DNA of 64,000 nt from Lysobacteraceae bacterium SCN 69-320 (GCA_001725155.1 MEFP01000012.1:310001-374000), one strand, 5' to 3'; counted from the first letter of the stretch, positions 30,089 to 39,977 are shown. The notes: generated from the letters alone by a model not told the origin. Numbers and translations are program-made.

Positions 30089-30397
30089 TCAGTGTTGATG
30101 ACCGCCACGCGAACGGTCGGCGGTGCGCGCGGGGCGCTTAGGCGCCGGCGTGGCGGCTGGTGGGGGGGGCGATCCCGCGTGGCGATGCCCGCCGTGGCGA
30201 TGACGAGCGTGCATGCCCACGTGCAAGGCGAGGAACACGCCAATGAGGATATAGGGCAGGGCACCGAACAGATGCACGCCGTGCTCGACGACCAGAAAAA
30301 AGCCAGCAATGGCCAGAAAGCCCCAAAAAGCCAGCCGGATCCACCACGGCGCAGGGGAGCGCGACGGCGGAGCAGCGTGCAAGTCGTGGTGGGTCAT
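30089..30397 (-). CDS. DUF2933-like small membrane protein (second copy)
   Basis: MTHHDLHAAPPSRSPAPWWIRLAFWGFLAIAGFFLVVEHGVHLFGALPYILIGVFLALHVGMHARHRHGGHRH; same context as 18741..19085. Confidence 0.7.
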   Translation of the reverse strand: MTHHDLHAAPPSRSPAPWWIRLAFWGFLAIAGFFLVVEHGVHLFGALPYILIGVFLALHVGMHARHRHGGHRHAGSPPPPAATPAPKRPARTADRSRGGHQH

Positions 30398-30555
30398 GGC
30401 GAACTCCTTACGCAAATTGGAGGCAGAGCAGATCCCGTCTTACGGGGTCTGGCCAACACCGCCGGGCGACGGTCCGGTACGTTATTGCGCCCCCCGGCTT
30501 GGCGCAGCGCATGACCGGATGCCGCCTCGCGACAGGGCGCCGACGGGGTGGTAGG

Positions 30556-30586
30556 ACCCTAAAGCTAGGTGCCGCACCCAGGTCAA
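30556..30586 (-). promoter_or_regulatory. MerR-type promoter with 19-bp spacer
   Basis: Minus strand TTGACC-TGGGTGCGGCACCTAGCTT-TAGGGT upstream of the DUF2933/CzcN/ABC exporter run. Confidence 0.6.
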
Positions 30587-30604
30587 TGACCAGCCCCTGG
30601 GCGA

Positions 30605-33600
30605 TCATTGTGTTGCGTCCGACAAATTGCTGGCGGATACGGTACGGCCCCGGGGGGCCAGCAGCTCCCGGCGTTTGACCAACGCGTAGATCACCGGGAT
30701 GACGACCAGGGTCAGGATCGTGGACGACACCATGCCACCCACCATCGGAGCAGCGATGCGGCGCATCACTTCCGAGCCAGTGCCCGTGCTCCACATGATC
30801 GGTAGCAAACCGGCCATGATTGCAACGACGGTCATCATCTTGGGCCGTACGCGCTCGACCGCGCCCTCGACGATCGCATCGGTAATATCCCCCAGCGTCA
30901 ACGACTCGCCCCGACTACGGCGCGCCTTGGCGCAGGCGTCCAAGGCGTGGTCGAGGTAGATCAGCATGACCACCCCGGTTTCGGCGGCGACACCGGCCAG
31001 GGCGATGAAACCCACCGCGACAGCGACGCTGAGGTTGTAGTCCAATGCCCACATGAGCCACACGCCGCCCACCAATGCAAAGGGCACCGACAGCATCACG
31101 ATCAGCGATTCGGTGATCCGCCGGAAGTTCAAAAACAGCAGCAAGAAGATCAGCGCCAGGGTCACCGGTACCACGATCTTCATCTTCGCAATGGCCCGCT
31201 GCATGTACTCGTACTGGCCGCTCCAGGTCGCGTAGTACCCCGGCGGGAAGGTGACTGCCTTCGCCACAGCGTCTTGCGCAGCGCGCACGTAGGCCCCGAG
31301 ATCCGGCTCGCGGGTATCGACGTAGATGTAGGCCGAGAGCAACGCGTTTTCCGTACGGATCGATGGTGCCCCCTTGCGGATCGTGATGGTGGCCAACTCA
31401 CCCAGCGGCACCTGAGCTCCGTCCATCGTCGAGACCAGGACTTGCTGGGCGATCCTTTCCGGGTTGTCACGCAGTTCGCGCGGATAACGAACAATCACGC
31501 CGAAACGCTCGCGGCCTTCCACCGTCGTCGTCACCATGTCCCCGCCGAGCGCCGCTGCAATCACGTCCTGCAGCTCGCCTACCGGCAGGTTGTAACGCGC
31601 CAACTGCCGCCGATCGGGTTCGATGTCAATGTAGAAGCCGCCTGTCAGTCGCTCAGCGTAGGCGCTGGTCGTGCCTGGCACGGTCCGCACCGCCGCCTCA
31701 ATTGCCTTGGCCAGGCGCTCCATCTCCACCAAGTCCGTCCCAAACACCTTGATGCCGATTGGCGTACGGATGCCGGTGGCCAGCATGTCGGTGCGTGCCT
31801 TGATCGGCATCGTCCAGGAGTTGGCCACCCCAGGGAACTGCAGTGCACGGTCCATCTCCCCGATAAGCGTGTCGATGGTCATGCCTTCGCGCCATTGGTC
31901 TTCGGGCTTCAGGTTGATAACGGTCTCAAACATTTCCACCGGGGCCGGGTCGGTGGCGGTCAGGGCCCGACCGGCCTTGCCGAACGCCGATTCGACTTCC
32001 GGGAAAGACTTGATGATCCGGTCCTGCTGCTGCAGTAGTTCAGACGCCTTGGTTACCGACATGCCCGGCAGGGAAGCCGGCATGTACAACAACGTGCCCT
32101 CGTTGAGCGTGGGCATGAATTCGCTACCCAAGTGCGCGGCCGGCCACACCGAGGCAGCCATCACACCCAATGCGGCGACCAGCGTGGCTGTCTTGTGACG
32201 CAGCACGACGGCGATCACGGGTCGGTAAATCGCGATCAAGAATCGGTTCACCGGATTCTTTTCTTCGGGCAGGATCTTGCCGCGCACGAACAGCAGCATG
32301 AGCACCGGCACCAGCGTCACCGACAGCAGCGCGCCCCCAGCCATGGCAAAGGTCTTGGTGAACGCCAGTGGATGGAATAGGCGGCCTTCCTGCGCTTCCA
32401 GAGCGAACACCGGCAGAAACGAGACCGTGATGATCAGGAGGCTGAAGAAGAGCGCCGGTCCCACCTCACGACAAGCGTCGATGATCAGCTGGATGCGGGG
32501 CGTGGTCCCGTCATCCCGTTCAATGTGCTTGTGCGCGTTCTCGATCATCACGATCGCGGCATCCACCATCGCGCCAATGGCGATCGCAATGCCGCCCAGA
32601 CTCATGATGTTGGAGTTCATCCCCAGCAAGCGCATCGCCAGGAAGGCAATGAGCACGCCCACGGGAAGCATGATGATCGCGACCAGGGCACTGCGGACGT
32701 GAAAAAGAAACACAATGCAGACCAGAGCGACGATCACGCTCTCTTCAATCAAGGTCCACCGCAGTGTGGCGATCGCGCGATGGATCAGGTCAGAGCGGTC
32801 GTACGCGGCACGGATCGATACCCCTTCCGGCAATCCGGCTTGGATCTCGGTGATCTTTTGCTTGAGCCCTTCAATCACCGTCAAGGCATTTTCGCCGTAG
32901 CGCGCCACCGCAATGCCCGCGACCGTCTCGCCCTCGCCGTTAAGCTCCGCCACACCGCGGCGCTCATCCGGCACCAGCTCCACCCGGGCCAGATCGCCAA
33001 TGAGGATCGGGGTGCCTCCATCGGCCTTCACCACCAGATTCTCGATGTCCCCGACACCCCGCAAATAACCGCGGCCCCGGATCATGTACTCGGTCTCGGT
33101 CATCTCGACCACGCGTCCGCCCACATCGCGGTTGCTGCTGGCAATGACCTCGGAGATGCGCGACAGCGGCACCCCGTACTGGCGCAGCCGCCCCGGGTCG
33201 ACAGTCACTGAGTACTGGCGCACGAAACCGCCGACACTGGCCACCTCGGCGACACCTGGGGCCTTGGTCAGCTGGTAGCGCACAAACCAGTCCTGGATAG
33301 CGCGCAGTTGGTCGAGCGACCGCTGCTCGCCCTCAAGCACGTACTGATAGACCCAGCCCACGCCGGTGGCGTCCGGTCCCAATGTCGGGGTCACGCCCTC
33401 GGGTAGCTTCTTGGACGCAAAATTCAGGTATTCGAGCACGCGTGACCGCGCCCAGTAGATGTCGGTGCCGTCCTCGAAGATCACGTAGACGAACGAGGCT
33501 CCGAAGAATGAGAAGCCGCGCACCACCTTGGACTTGGGCACGGCCAGCATCGCCGTGGTCAGGGGATATGTGACCTGATCCTCGACTACCTGTGGCGCCT

Positions 33601-33793
33601 GCCCCGGTACTTCGGTGAATACGATGACTTGGACATCAGAGAGGTCGGGCAGGGCGTCCAGCGGAGTTCTGAGTACGGCATAGATGCCGGCAGCCGTAAT
33701 GGCCAGGGCCATGACCAGGACGAGAAAGACATTGCGGACCGACCAGTCGATCAGGCGGGCGAGCATCTCACTGGCCTCCCGAATGACGGGCAT
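30605..33793 (-). CDS. cusA: CusA-like heavy-metal efflux RND permease
   Basis: RNVFLVLVMALAITAAGIYAVLRTPLDALPDLSDVQVIVFTEVPGQAPQVVEDQVTYPLTTAML; AIGAMVDAAIVMIENAHK (monovalent Cu/Ag HME-type signature). Confidence 0.93.
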   Translation of the reverse strand: MPVIREASEMLARLIDWSVRNVFLVLVMALAITAAGIYAVLRTPLDALPDLSDVQVIVFTEVPGQAPQVVEDQVTYPLTTAMLAVPKSKVVRGFSFFGASFVYVIFEDGTDIYWARSRVLEYLNFASKKLPEGVTPTLGPDATGVGWVYQYVLEGEQRSLDQLRAIQDWFVRYQLTKAPGVAEVASVGGFVRQYSVTVDPGRLRQYGVPLSRISEVIASSNRDVGGRVVEMTETEYMIRGRGYLRGVGDIENLVVKADGGTPILIGDLARVELVPDERRGVAELNGEGETVAGIAVARYGENALTVIEGLKQKITEIQAGLPEGVSIRAAYDRSDLIHRAIATLRWTLIEESVIVALVCIVFLFHVRSALVAIIMLPVGVLIAFLAMRLLGMNSNIMSLGGIAIAIGAMVDAAIVMIENAHKHIERDDGTTPRIQLIIDACREVGPALFFSLLIITVSFLPVFALEAQEGRLFHPLAFTKTFAMAGGALLSVTLVPVLMLLFVRGKILPEEKNPVNRFLIAIYRPVIAVVLRHKTATLVAALGVMAASVWPAAHLGSEFMPTLNEGTLLYMPASLPGMSVTKASELLQQQDRIIKSFPEVESAFGKAGRALTATDPAPVEMFETVINLKPEDQWREGMTIDTLIGEMDRALQFPGVANSWTMPIKARTDMLATGIRTPIGIKVFGTDLVEMERLAKAIEAAVRTVPGTTSAYAERLTGGFYIDIEPDRRQLARYNLPVGELQDVIAAALGGDMVTTTVEGRERFGVIVRYPRELRDNPERIAQQVLVSTMDGAQVPLGELATITIRKGAPSIRTENALLSAYIYVDTREPDLGAYVRAAQDAVAKAVTFPPGYYATWSGQYEYMQRAIAKMKIVVPVTLALIFLLLFLNFRRITESLIVMLSVPFALVGGVWLMWALDYNLSVAVAVGFIALAGVAAETGVVMLIYLDHALDACAKARRSRGESLTLGDITDAIVEGAVERVRPKMMTVVAIMAGLLPIMWSTGTGSEVMRRIAAPMVGGMVSSTILTLVVIPVIYALVKRRELLAPRGRTVSASNLSDATQ

Positions 33794-35114
33794 GGGGATC
33801 GGGCTTGGCCGGAGCCTCTTGGGCGTTGGCTGGCGCCGTCGTGCTTTCGACAGTCGGCGGGGACGCCGTGCCGTGGACCATACCCTGCATAGCGGAACGC
33901 AGGTTACTTTCGGCGTCGATCAGGAAATTGGCCGACACCACCACCGCCTCGCCAACGGCCACACCCGACAGCACTTCGATTCGATCACCGGACCGAGCGC
34001 CCACGCGGACGTCCCGCGGCGCGAACCGCCCGGGCGCCGTCTGCACCAGCACCAGTTGCCGGGCGCCGGAATCAATGACCGCCGAACGCGGAATGACGAC
34101 GGCCGCTTCAATCGCAGTGCCCGCCAGCTCCACATCCCCGAACAATCCCGGTCGCAGCGCGCCCGTCGGATTCGGGAGCTCGATACGGACGCCGATCGTA
34201 CGGCTGACTGCGTTCACGACCGGCTGAATGAAGCTGACGCGGCCCTCATAACGCTCGCCTGGCAAGCTCGGGGTTTGAAAGGTCGCCGCCCCGCCTACCA
34301 GCAGACTCGCCGAGGCCGAGGTCGGCACGTCGGCCACGACCCAAACCGTGGACAGATCAGCCAAACGCAAAATGGTCTGACCCGGCTCGAAGCGGTCCCC
34401 TTGCACGACCCGTTTTTCGATCACCACGGCGTCCGCTGGTGCCGTGAGCACGAGCCGCGCATCACGGCCGCTCCGGGTGACCTGGGCGCCGACGATGTCC
34501 CAGTTGCGCAACCGCGTTCGCGCGGCATCGCGCAACTGCCGCATTGTCGCGGCGCTGGCCGGATCCGCGATATCAAGCCGCTGGGCGGCCGCCTCGGCGA
34601 TCTGGTATTCGCTTTGGGCAGCCACCAACGCTGGGCTGTAGAGCGCCATCAACGGCTGCCCCCGCCGTACCGTCATGCCAGTCTGGTTCGCGTAGAGGGT
34701 ATCGATCCATCCTTCGAACTTGGGCGCGATCACAAATTGGCGGGTCTCATCAACCTGCACAGTAGCGCTCGCCCGCACAGCACCGGCGAGCGACTCGCGG
34801 ACGGCCAGCTCGGTACGCACACCCAACTTCTGGACCTTCTCTGGCGGCAAAACCACCGTCCCGGGCTCGGCCGCCGGTTCACCGCCTGCGTAGACGGCGA
34901 CGTAGTCCATGCCCATGGCATCCTTCTTGGGCACGGGCGACGTGTCCGGTAGGCCCATCGGGTTTCGGTAGTACAGGATCTTGCGCTCCCCCGCGGCAGG
35001 CACTGAGTGCTCGGCAACCGCGGGTTTCGGGGCCGCCGATCGACCCACCCACCAACCGGTTACCAAAGCTATCCCCACAGCGATCGCCAACACACGCCAA
35101 CTCATGCGGTTCAT
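33768..35114 (-). CDS. cusB: CusB-like membrane fusion protein
   Basis: KILYYRNPMGLPDTSPVPKKDAMGMDYVAVYAG, SPALVAAQSEYQIA, ADLSTVWVVADV. Start MNRMSWRVLAIA. Confidence 0.92.
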   Translation of the reverse strand: MNRMSWRVLAIAVGIALVTGWWVGRSAAPKPAVAEHSVPAAGERKILYYRNPMGLPDTSPVPKKDAMGMDYVAVYAGGEPAAEPGTVVLPPEKVQKLGVRTELAVRESLAGAVRASATVQVDETRQFVIAPKFEGWIDTLYANQTGMTVRRGQPLMALYSPALVAAQSEYQIAEAAAQRLDIADPASAATMRQLRDAARTRLRNWDIVGAQVTRSGRDARLVLTAPADAVVIEKRVVQGDRFEPGQTILRLADLSTVWVVADVPTSASASLLVGGAATFQTPSLPGERYEGRVSFIQPVVNAVSRTIGVRIELPNPTGALRPGLFGDVELAGTAIEAAVVIPRSAVIDSGARQLVLVQTAPGRFAPRDVRVGARSGDRIEVLSGVAVGEAVVVSANFLIDAESNLRSAMQGMVHGTASPPTVESTTAPANAQEAPAKPDPHARHSGGQ

Positions 35115-36418
35115 TCGACACTCCCGACAATGGCGCGCACGGCGGCGGCACCGAGCAGTTCGTCGCGGCGGACATCGACCCGCGACAGGTCGGCGCCTTG
35201 CCACGCTTCTAGGGACTCCAACAACGTGCCGAAATCGACATCGCCGACCCGGTAACTGGCCAAGGCCGACTCAAAGTTGGCCTGCGATTGCGGCAACAAC
35301 GTCTGCTCGATCAACTGGCGCTGATCGCGGGCGCTATCGGCCTGAGCCCAGGCTTGACCCAGCTGTCCCTGCAGATCGTTGCGTATTGCCTGGACGCGTG
35401 AGCGTGCCGCGTCGCCCATTAAGATGGCCTCGCGCTCACGTTCGCGCCGGGCGCGCCGCTGCAGAGGAATCTCCACTTCGAGCATTACCTCCAGGCTGTC
35501 GACCCGGTTGGCGCGCTGCATCACCCCCATGCCTATGGTGATGTCCGGAAAACGCTGGCGGCGCTGCAACCGTGCTGCGGTGTCAGCGGCCGCAGCCAGT
35601 GCCAGACGCGCCTGCAGGGCTGGGTGCTGCGCGTCCTCCAGTCTGGCCAAAGCCTGGGCGAGCGAACCGGCCGGCACCTCCAAAATCGGCTCTCCCGCAG
35701 GCTCGGCCAACGGCGCGTCGGCTGGGCGTCCCAGCACCGCATTGAGTGTGGAGGCCGCCTCACGGCGGACGGTCAAGCGCTCGATACGCTCGCGCTGCAT
35801 GGTGGTGCGAGCGACTTGAGCCCGGATGGAATCCTGCTGCGCCGCGACGCCCACGCTGTAACGCACACGGGCGACCTCTTCGACCTGAGCCAGCAACTCA
35901 ATCAATCGATCAACGACAACGACGCTTTGGCGGGCATGCCAATAGCGCACATAGGCCTGCTCGGCCTGGGCAAGCAGCCCCAGAGCCGTCGCATCGCGCT
36001 CGAGTTGGACGGCGTACGCTTGCTGTCCGGCAATCTCTCGGGCCAAACCACGCTTGCCCCACAATGGAACGGGTTGCTTGAGGCTGTAAGTGGTCGAGCC
36101 GACGTTTGCCGGCAGCAGAGTCGGGCGATCGGCATCGATTCCCTGCAACTCGACTGAGATCATAGGGTCGGGCAGCGCCCCCGCCGGGTAGATTCGCGCC
36201 TGGGCGGCCTCGGCCTCGGCCTGCATCGCGTGAAGATCTGGGTTGTTCGCCCTTAACCATGCACGGATCGACGCCACATCGGCGCCAGGAATCGGCGTTT
36301 CAGCCTCGGCTGCCGGCATGCAGATGAGCAGGGCGGCTAACGCCAGGGCCCTCAGCAGGATACGGCGGAGCAGAATGGGGCGGGGCCCCCAGGTGGAATG
36401 AGGAAACAGGAATCCCAT
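35111..36418 (-). CDS. CusC/CzcC-like outer-membrane efflux protein (TolC family)
   Basis: ANNPDLHAMQAEAEAAQARIYPAGALPDPMISVELQGID, PVPLWGKRGLAREIA, YRVGDVDFGTLLESLEAW. Confidence 0.88.
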   Translation of the reverse strand: MGFLFPHSTWGPRPILLRRILLRALALAALLICMPAAEAETPIPGADVASIRAWLRANNPDLHAMQAEAEAAQARIYPAGALPDPMISVELQGIDADRPTLLPANVGSTTYSLKQPVPLWGKRGLAREIAGQQAYAVQLERDATALGLLAQAEQAYVRYWHARQSVVVVDRLIELLAQVEEVARVRYSVGVAAQQDSIRAQVARTTMQRERIERLTVRREAASTLNAVLGRPADAPLAEPAGEPILEVPAGSLAQALARLEDAQHPALQARLALAAAADTAARLQRRQRFPDITIGMGVMQRANRVDSLEVMLEVEIPLQRRARREREREAILMGDAARSRVQAIRNDLQGQLGQAWAQADSARDQRQLIEQTLLPQSQANFESALASYRVGDVDFGTLLESLEAWQGADLSRVDVRRDELLGAAAVRAIVGSVE

Positions 36419-36551
36419 GGTGTGCGCCTTGCACGGACTGCGGACCATGCGAGCCCGCAGGAGTGGGTAGGACGGCACCGGCCGCCAAAGGCAGCCGAGC
36501 CAATGGCACCGACGCGGCGCACAGCGGCGCCGGCCGGTCATCGGCGGGGGA

Positions 36552-36962
36552 TCAGATCAGCAGCAGGCTGGCTGGATGAGCGGTCGGTCGATGCCAAGAC
36601 CGCAAAGGCTCCGGCGCCTGCGCGTCACTTGGCCACTGGGGCAGCCACTGCACTGTCACGACCGGTACAACGGGCAACAGGCCCAGGGCCGGCACGGCCG
36701 GAATGCGAGCCACGTCCGGGCTCATATCCCCACGGCTACAGTGGGCATCGCAAACCGGTGATGTGTCCGATGAGCCGGACGAATGGCAGGGGGGCGACGT
36801 GTGGTCGGCGTGGTCAATCCCGGCAGCGTGGGCGCTGGCCATCGCCATGCTGGCTAAGGTGCAGGCCGGGTGGCTGGCTAGGAGTAGCTGCGACCACAAC
36901 AGTGCGACCATCGCCAAAAGCGCTAGTGGCGTACGTAGGCGGTGGCGGCGAAACTTCTTCAT
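36552..36962 (-). CDS. CzcI/CopL-like secreted Cys/His-rich small protein (second copy)
   Basis: Signal peptide; PPCHSSGSSDTSPVCDAHCSRGDMS; C-terminus WHRPTAHPASLLLI shared with 22119..22568. Confidence 0.65.
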   Translation of the reverse strand: MKKFRRHRLRTPLALLAMVALLWSQLLLASHPACTLASMAMASAHAAGIDHADHTSPPCHSSGSSDTSPVCDAHCSRGDMSPDVARIPAVPALGLLPVVPVVTVQWLPQWPSDAQAPEPLRSWHRPTAHPASLLLI

Positions 36963-36999
36963 CGTGCGTGAACGGTACCGATTCTGGCATGGTGGCAGA

Positions 37000-37013
37000 T
37001 TGACCTAAGTCAA
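37000..37013. promoter_or_regulatory. FNR/Anr-like dyad TTGACCTAAGTCAA
   Basis: Perfect TTGAC-N4-GTCAA inverted repeat; begins 38 nt from the start-codon edge (36962) of the second CzcI-like gene, same geometry as 22606. Confidence 0.35.
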
Positions 37014-37219
37014 TTGACCTCATCGGGCTCGGAATGGAGGGAAATTCCGATAGCCGCTGTGCGGGGACAGGGAGTGTGATGAATACACGAAAATTATCCG
37101 AAACGTAGAGGACAGGCCACTTTTTCGCCTCCCGCTCTCGTTCGTGAGCCTTCCCAAGTCGAAATTCCGAGTTCTCAGGGCGCTTCGGGGCGTTCTCATA
37201 CTTATGGACAAGGGAAATC

Positions 37220-38206
37220 ATGAAAAATCTCATCGCTGGCGCGGCTCTGGTTGCAGGCATCATGACCAGCGCCGCCAACGCGGCTGTACCCGCCATCCCC
37301 TGCAATAATTGTTCGGGAGCACAGGAAGAACAGATCGCATTGTCGACGCCGGGTCTGGGCATACGGTTTGTGTACGACCTGCAAGGCAACTCGATTCGCA
37401 AGTTCAAGGTCTATCTCGACAACCCGACGAATGTCGTCCTTGACGCGGTGCCCGTAGAGCCCCAGCCCAAACAAGACGCTCGGGTCTCTACGATTTCCGG
37501 CACGGCCGTGCGCACGCTGTGGGAAATGAGTGTCGATCCGGATGTTGTGGCGATCTTCAACGAGATGAAATCGTTGAGCGCCGCCTATCCGAATGCGTTC
37601 TCGAAGCAGTTCCGAATCGACATCACGAACCTGGGATTGACCTACGGCGACGTGGCACCGCGCTACTTTGACCCGCAGCGAATCGGCTGGGACTTCCCGA
37701 GTGGGGAAGGATTCCGGTTTATGGAGCGCGTCAACGACATGATCAGCGGCGCCAACAGCGCCTCCACGGTTGACGGGCGGCTTGCCCGCTTGATCCACGG
37801 AATTCTCAAGCCGGCGACGGCCGCCTACATTGAAGGCGGGACGGGCGGCGTCACGGGCGGTGTTCAGTTCAGCGGCATTGGCTCGGAATTTACCGTGGAC
37901 TTCTGTAGCGACGACGGTTCTTGTACGCGCGTCAAGATCTCCGTGACCACAAACGGCATTAAGTCCGAGTATGTGGGGTCGCGTGACAAGTGGGACGTTC
38001 AGTATCCGTCCGGAACTGAGACCAATATCCGCCGCTACTGGGGGCGTAACGGCTTCGAGTACGCTCGGGACATGGCTTCCTTCGTAGCCAATCGGACGGG
38101 CGGTGACTATAGAATTGAAGGTGGTGGTCCGATCTGTACGCGGGTAATGCTGGCCTGTTCTGATGCCGGCGCCCAGATGCTCTGCACGGTGTACTGCCAG
38201 CAGTAG
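37220..38206 (+). CDS. Hypothetical secreted protein
   Basis: 328 aa, signal peptide MKNLIAGAALVAGIMTSAANAA, early CNNC and several later cysteines; followed by a rho-independent terminator. Confidence 0.75.
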   Translation: MKNLIAGAALVAGIMTSAANAAVPAIPCNNCSGAQEEQIALSTPGLGIRFVYDLQGNSIRKFKVYLDNPTNVVLDAVPVEPQPKQDARVSTISGTAVRTLWEMSVDPDVVAIFNEMKSLSAAYPNAFSKQFRIDITNLGLTYGDVAPRYFDPQRIGWDFPSGEGFRFMERVNDMISGANSASTVDGRLARLIHGILKPATAAYIEGGTGGVTGGVQFSGIGSEFTVDFCSDDGSCTRVKISVTTNGIKSEYVGSRDKWDVQYPSGTETNIRRYWGRNGFEYARDMASFVANRTGGDYRIEGGGPICTRVMLACSDAGAQMLCTVYCQQ

Positions 38207-38229
38207 CTTCGGACTCGATTGGCAGGTCG

Positions 38230-38257
38230 AAAAAGGGGGCTTTGAGCCCCCTTTTTT
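38230..38257 (+). terminator. Rho-independent terminator
   Basis: aaaaaGGGGGCT-ttg-AGCCCCCtttttt directly downstream of 37220..38206. Confidence 0.9.
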
Positions 38258-38277
38258 GTCTGTGCCAGTTGTCAAAC

Positions 38278-39403
38278 CGGGTGGCTGATGCGGGACCACC
38301 ACTGACATCAACCAGTTCGAGTCTTTGAACGTGACCAAGCCGCCGGTACCCGGCTGGTTTCCACTGAATGCGACCATAGCGTCGACGAACGCGCGGTCGC
38401 GCAGAGTGACCGTAAAGGATTCCCAGCTAGACTGTGCGGGCGCGCGGTTGAAGGCACGGGGTCTGCCGAAATCCTCATGGACCGCGGCAAGCTGCTCCCA
38501 CAGCCGCCAGCTGATGCTCTCGGCCAGCCCTCGCTGCACCGGTGCGGTGTAGTGATCTCCCAGGCTCGACGCATCGGTCGTCGAGCCATTCTGGACGATC
38601 ACGAGATCATCAGCGCCAATGTCGATCTTCCAAGGGGTGCCCGCCCGCTCGCAGTACAGCCCAGTCACGGCGAATACCCCGTCGAGCACACTATGGTCGA
38701 TACGGTCTACCGTGCAATCGGCGATGAAATGTGCACCCTCTGCGCGCAGCCATGTGACGAGCGGTCTGACCAGCGCGTCGTACTGGTTGTACACGGTCCG
38801 CTTGACCCCAGCGAGCGTCTCGATGCGTGGGAATTCAGACATGAAACGATGCAAGTAGCTCCGCAACTCAACAGCGCTGTGCCACGGCTGGAACGCAAAG
38901 GTCGTTGCCCACATCAGCCAGAAATCGGTCTTGAAGAAGTGGGGTGACATCCAGTCCGTGATGCGGCTGTCACTCAACGACGCTTCGTCGGTCTCGACGA
39001 GAGCGAGCAGCTCGACGCGATCGCGCATCGAAAAACCCATCGACGAGCCCGGCACCTTCGCACGGCACTGGTTAACCAGCCGCGCCCGCGCGTGCGACAC
39101 GTGGAGCGTGTTAAAGGTGTCGGTTTCGTCGAACACGCTCTGCCCGGGATATTCTACTGACGGAATGGAGCGCAACAGATCCCACGTGCACTCGTAGTGG
39201 TCTGTGGTGAGCATGCGCCCACCGCGCAGCGTGTAGCCCCGTTCCGGATCGCCCGCGCCATCAAGCGCGCCGCCCCATTGCCGGCCGGCGTCAATGAGCG
39301 TGATTCGATCCCCCGGAACACCTCCATCGCGGATCATGAACGCGGCCGCCGCGAGCGTGCCGATACCACCGCCGATGAGGTACGCATGGGATGGGAACGA
39401 CAT
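38278..39403 (-). pseudogene. Oleate hydratase, C-terminally truncated
   Basis: MSFPSHAYLIGGGIGTLAAAAFMIRDGGVPGDRITLIDAGRQWGGALDG..., SMGFSMRDRVELLAL, DFWLMWATTFAFQPWHSAVELRSYLHRFM, NQPGTGGLVTFKDSNWLMSVVVPHQP, then sequence unlike the family. Confidence 0.82.
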
Positions 39404-39470
39404 GGATGCTCCGGACGAAATGATGTACGGGCACGCCGCCGGGTGAACCTCGACGGCGTGTTGCGGATGT

Positions 39471-39977
39471 TCAGTCGGCGGGCTGCGCGTCAAGGGCAGC
39501 CTGAAGGCGTTGCTCCACGTCAACGGGAAGCGACGTACGCAGCAGGCGTCCACCGGAGCCCTCGAGCGCAGCGATGACCTTGTCATTCGTCATCGAGCGT
39601 GCAAGCACGAACAACGCTGAACAGCAGGGCTCGACCTCCTCGCCTACCTCGCGGACGAAATCGTCGTCCAACCCGTAGTCGTCAAGGCTGCCCGACCAAG
39701 CGCCGAGGCCAGCGCCGGCTACGCCGCCGATCGCCCCCCCGAGCGGTCCGCCGAAGATCATGCCAATCAGCAGCCCCCAAAACGCGCCGGACCAAGCGCC
39801 GGTTGCAGTGAGGTTGATCGACTGCTGCAGGAAAAGCTTGCCCTTGTCGTTGCGGCGGACGATGACCGCGTCCTCCAGATCGATCAGGTATTCGTGCTGC
39901 AGGTCCTGCAGCGTCGCAAGCACCTGCGCAGCGGCTTCGGGGCGGTGCTTGTAGATGACGGCGATCAGGGTCTTCAT
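39471..39977 (-). CDS. DUF1269 domain-containing protein
   Basis: DLEDAVIVRRNDKGKLFLQQSINLTATGAWSGAFWGLLIGMIFGGPLGGAIGGVAGAGLGAWSGSLDDYGLDDDFVREV. Confidence 0.9.
   Translation of the reverse strand: MKTLIAVIYKHRPEAAAQVLATLQDLQHEYLIDLEDAVIVRRNDKGKLFLQQSINLTATGAWSGAFWGLLIGMIFGGPLGGAIGGVAGAGLGAWSGSLDDYGLDDDFVREVGEEVEPCCSALFVLARSMTNDKVIAALEGSGGRLLRTSLPVDVEQRLQAALDAQPAD

Noticed and set aside
37202-39586. Continuous 794-aa minus-strand ORF across the oleate hydratase and the 37220-38206 gene
   Set aside because: Only the part up to about 38278 resembles a real protein; the rest is antisense to a well-formed secreted-protein gene with its own terminator, a GC-rich open-frame artefact.
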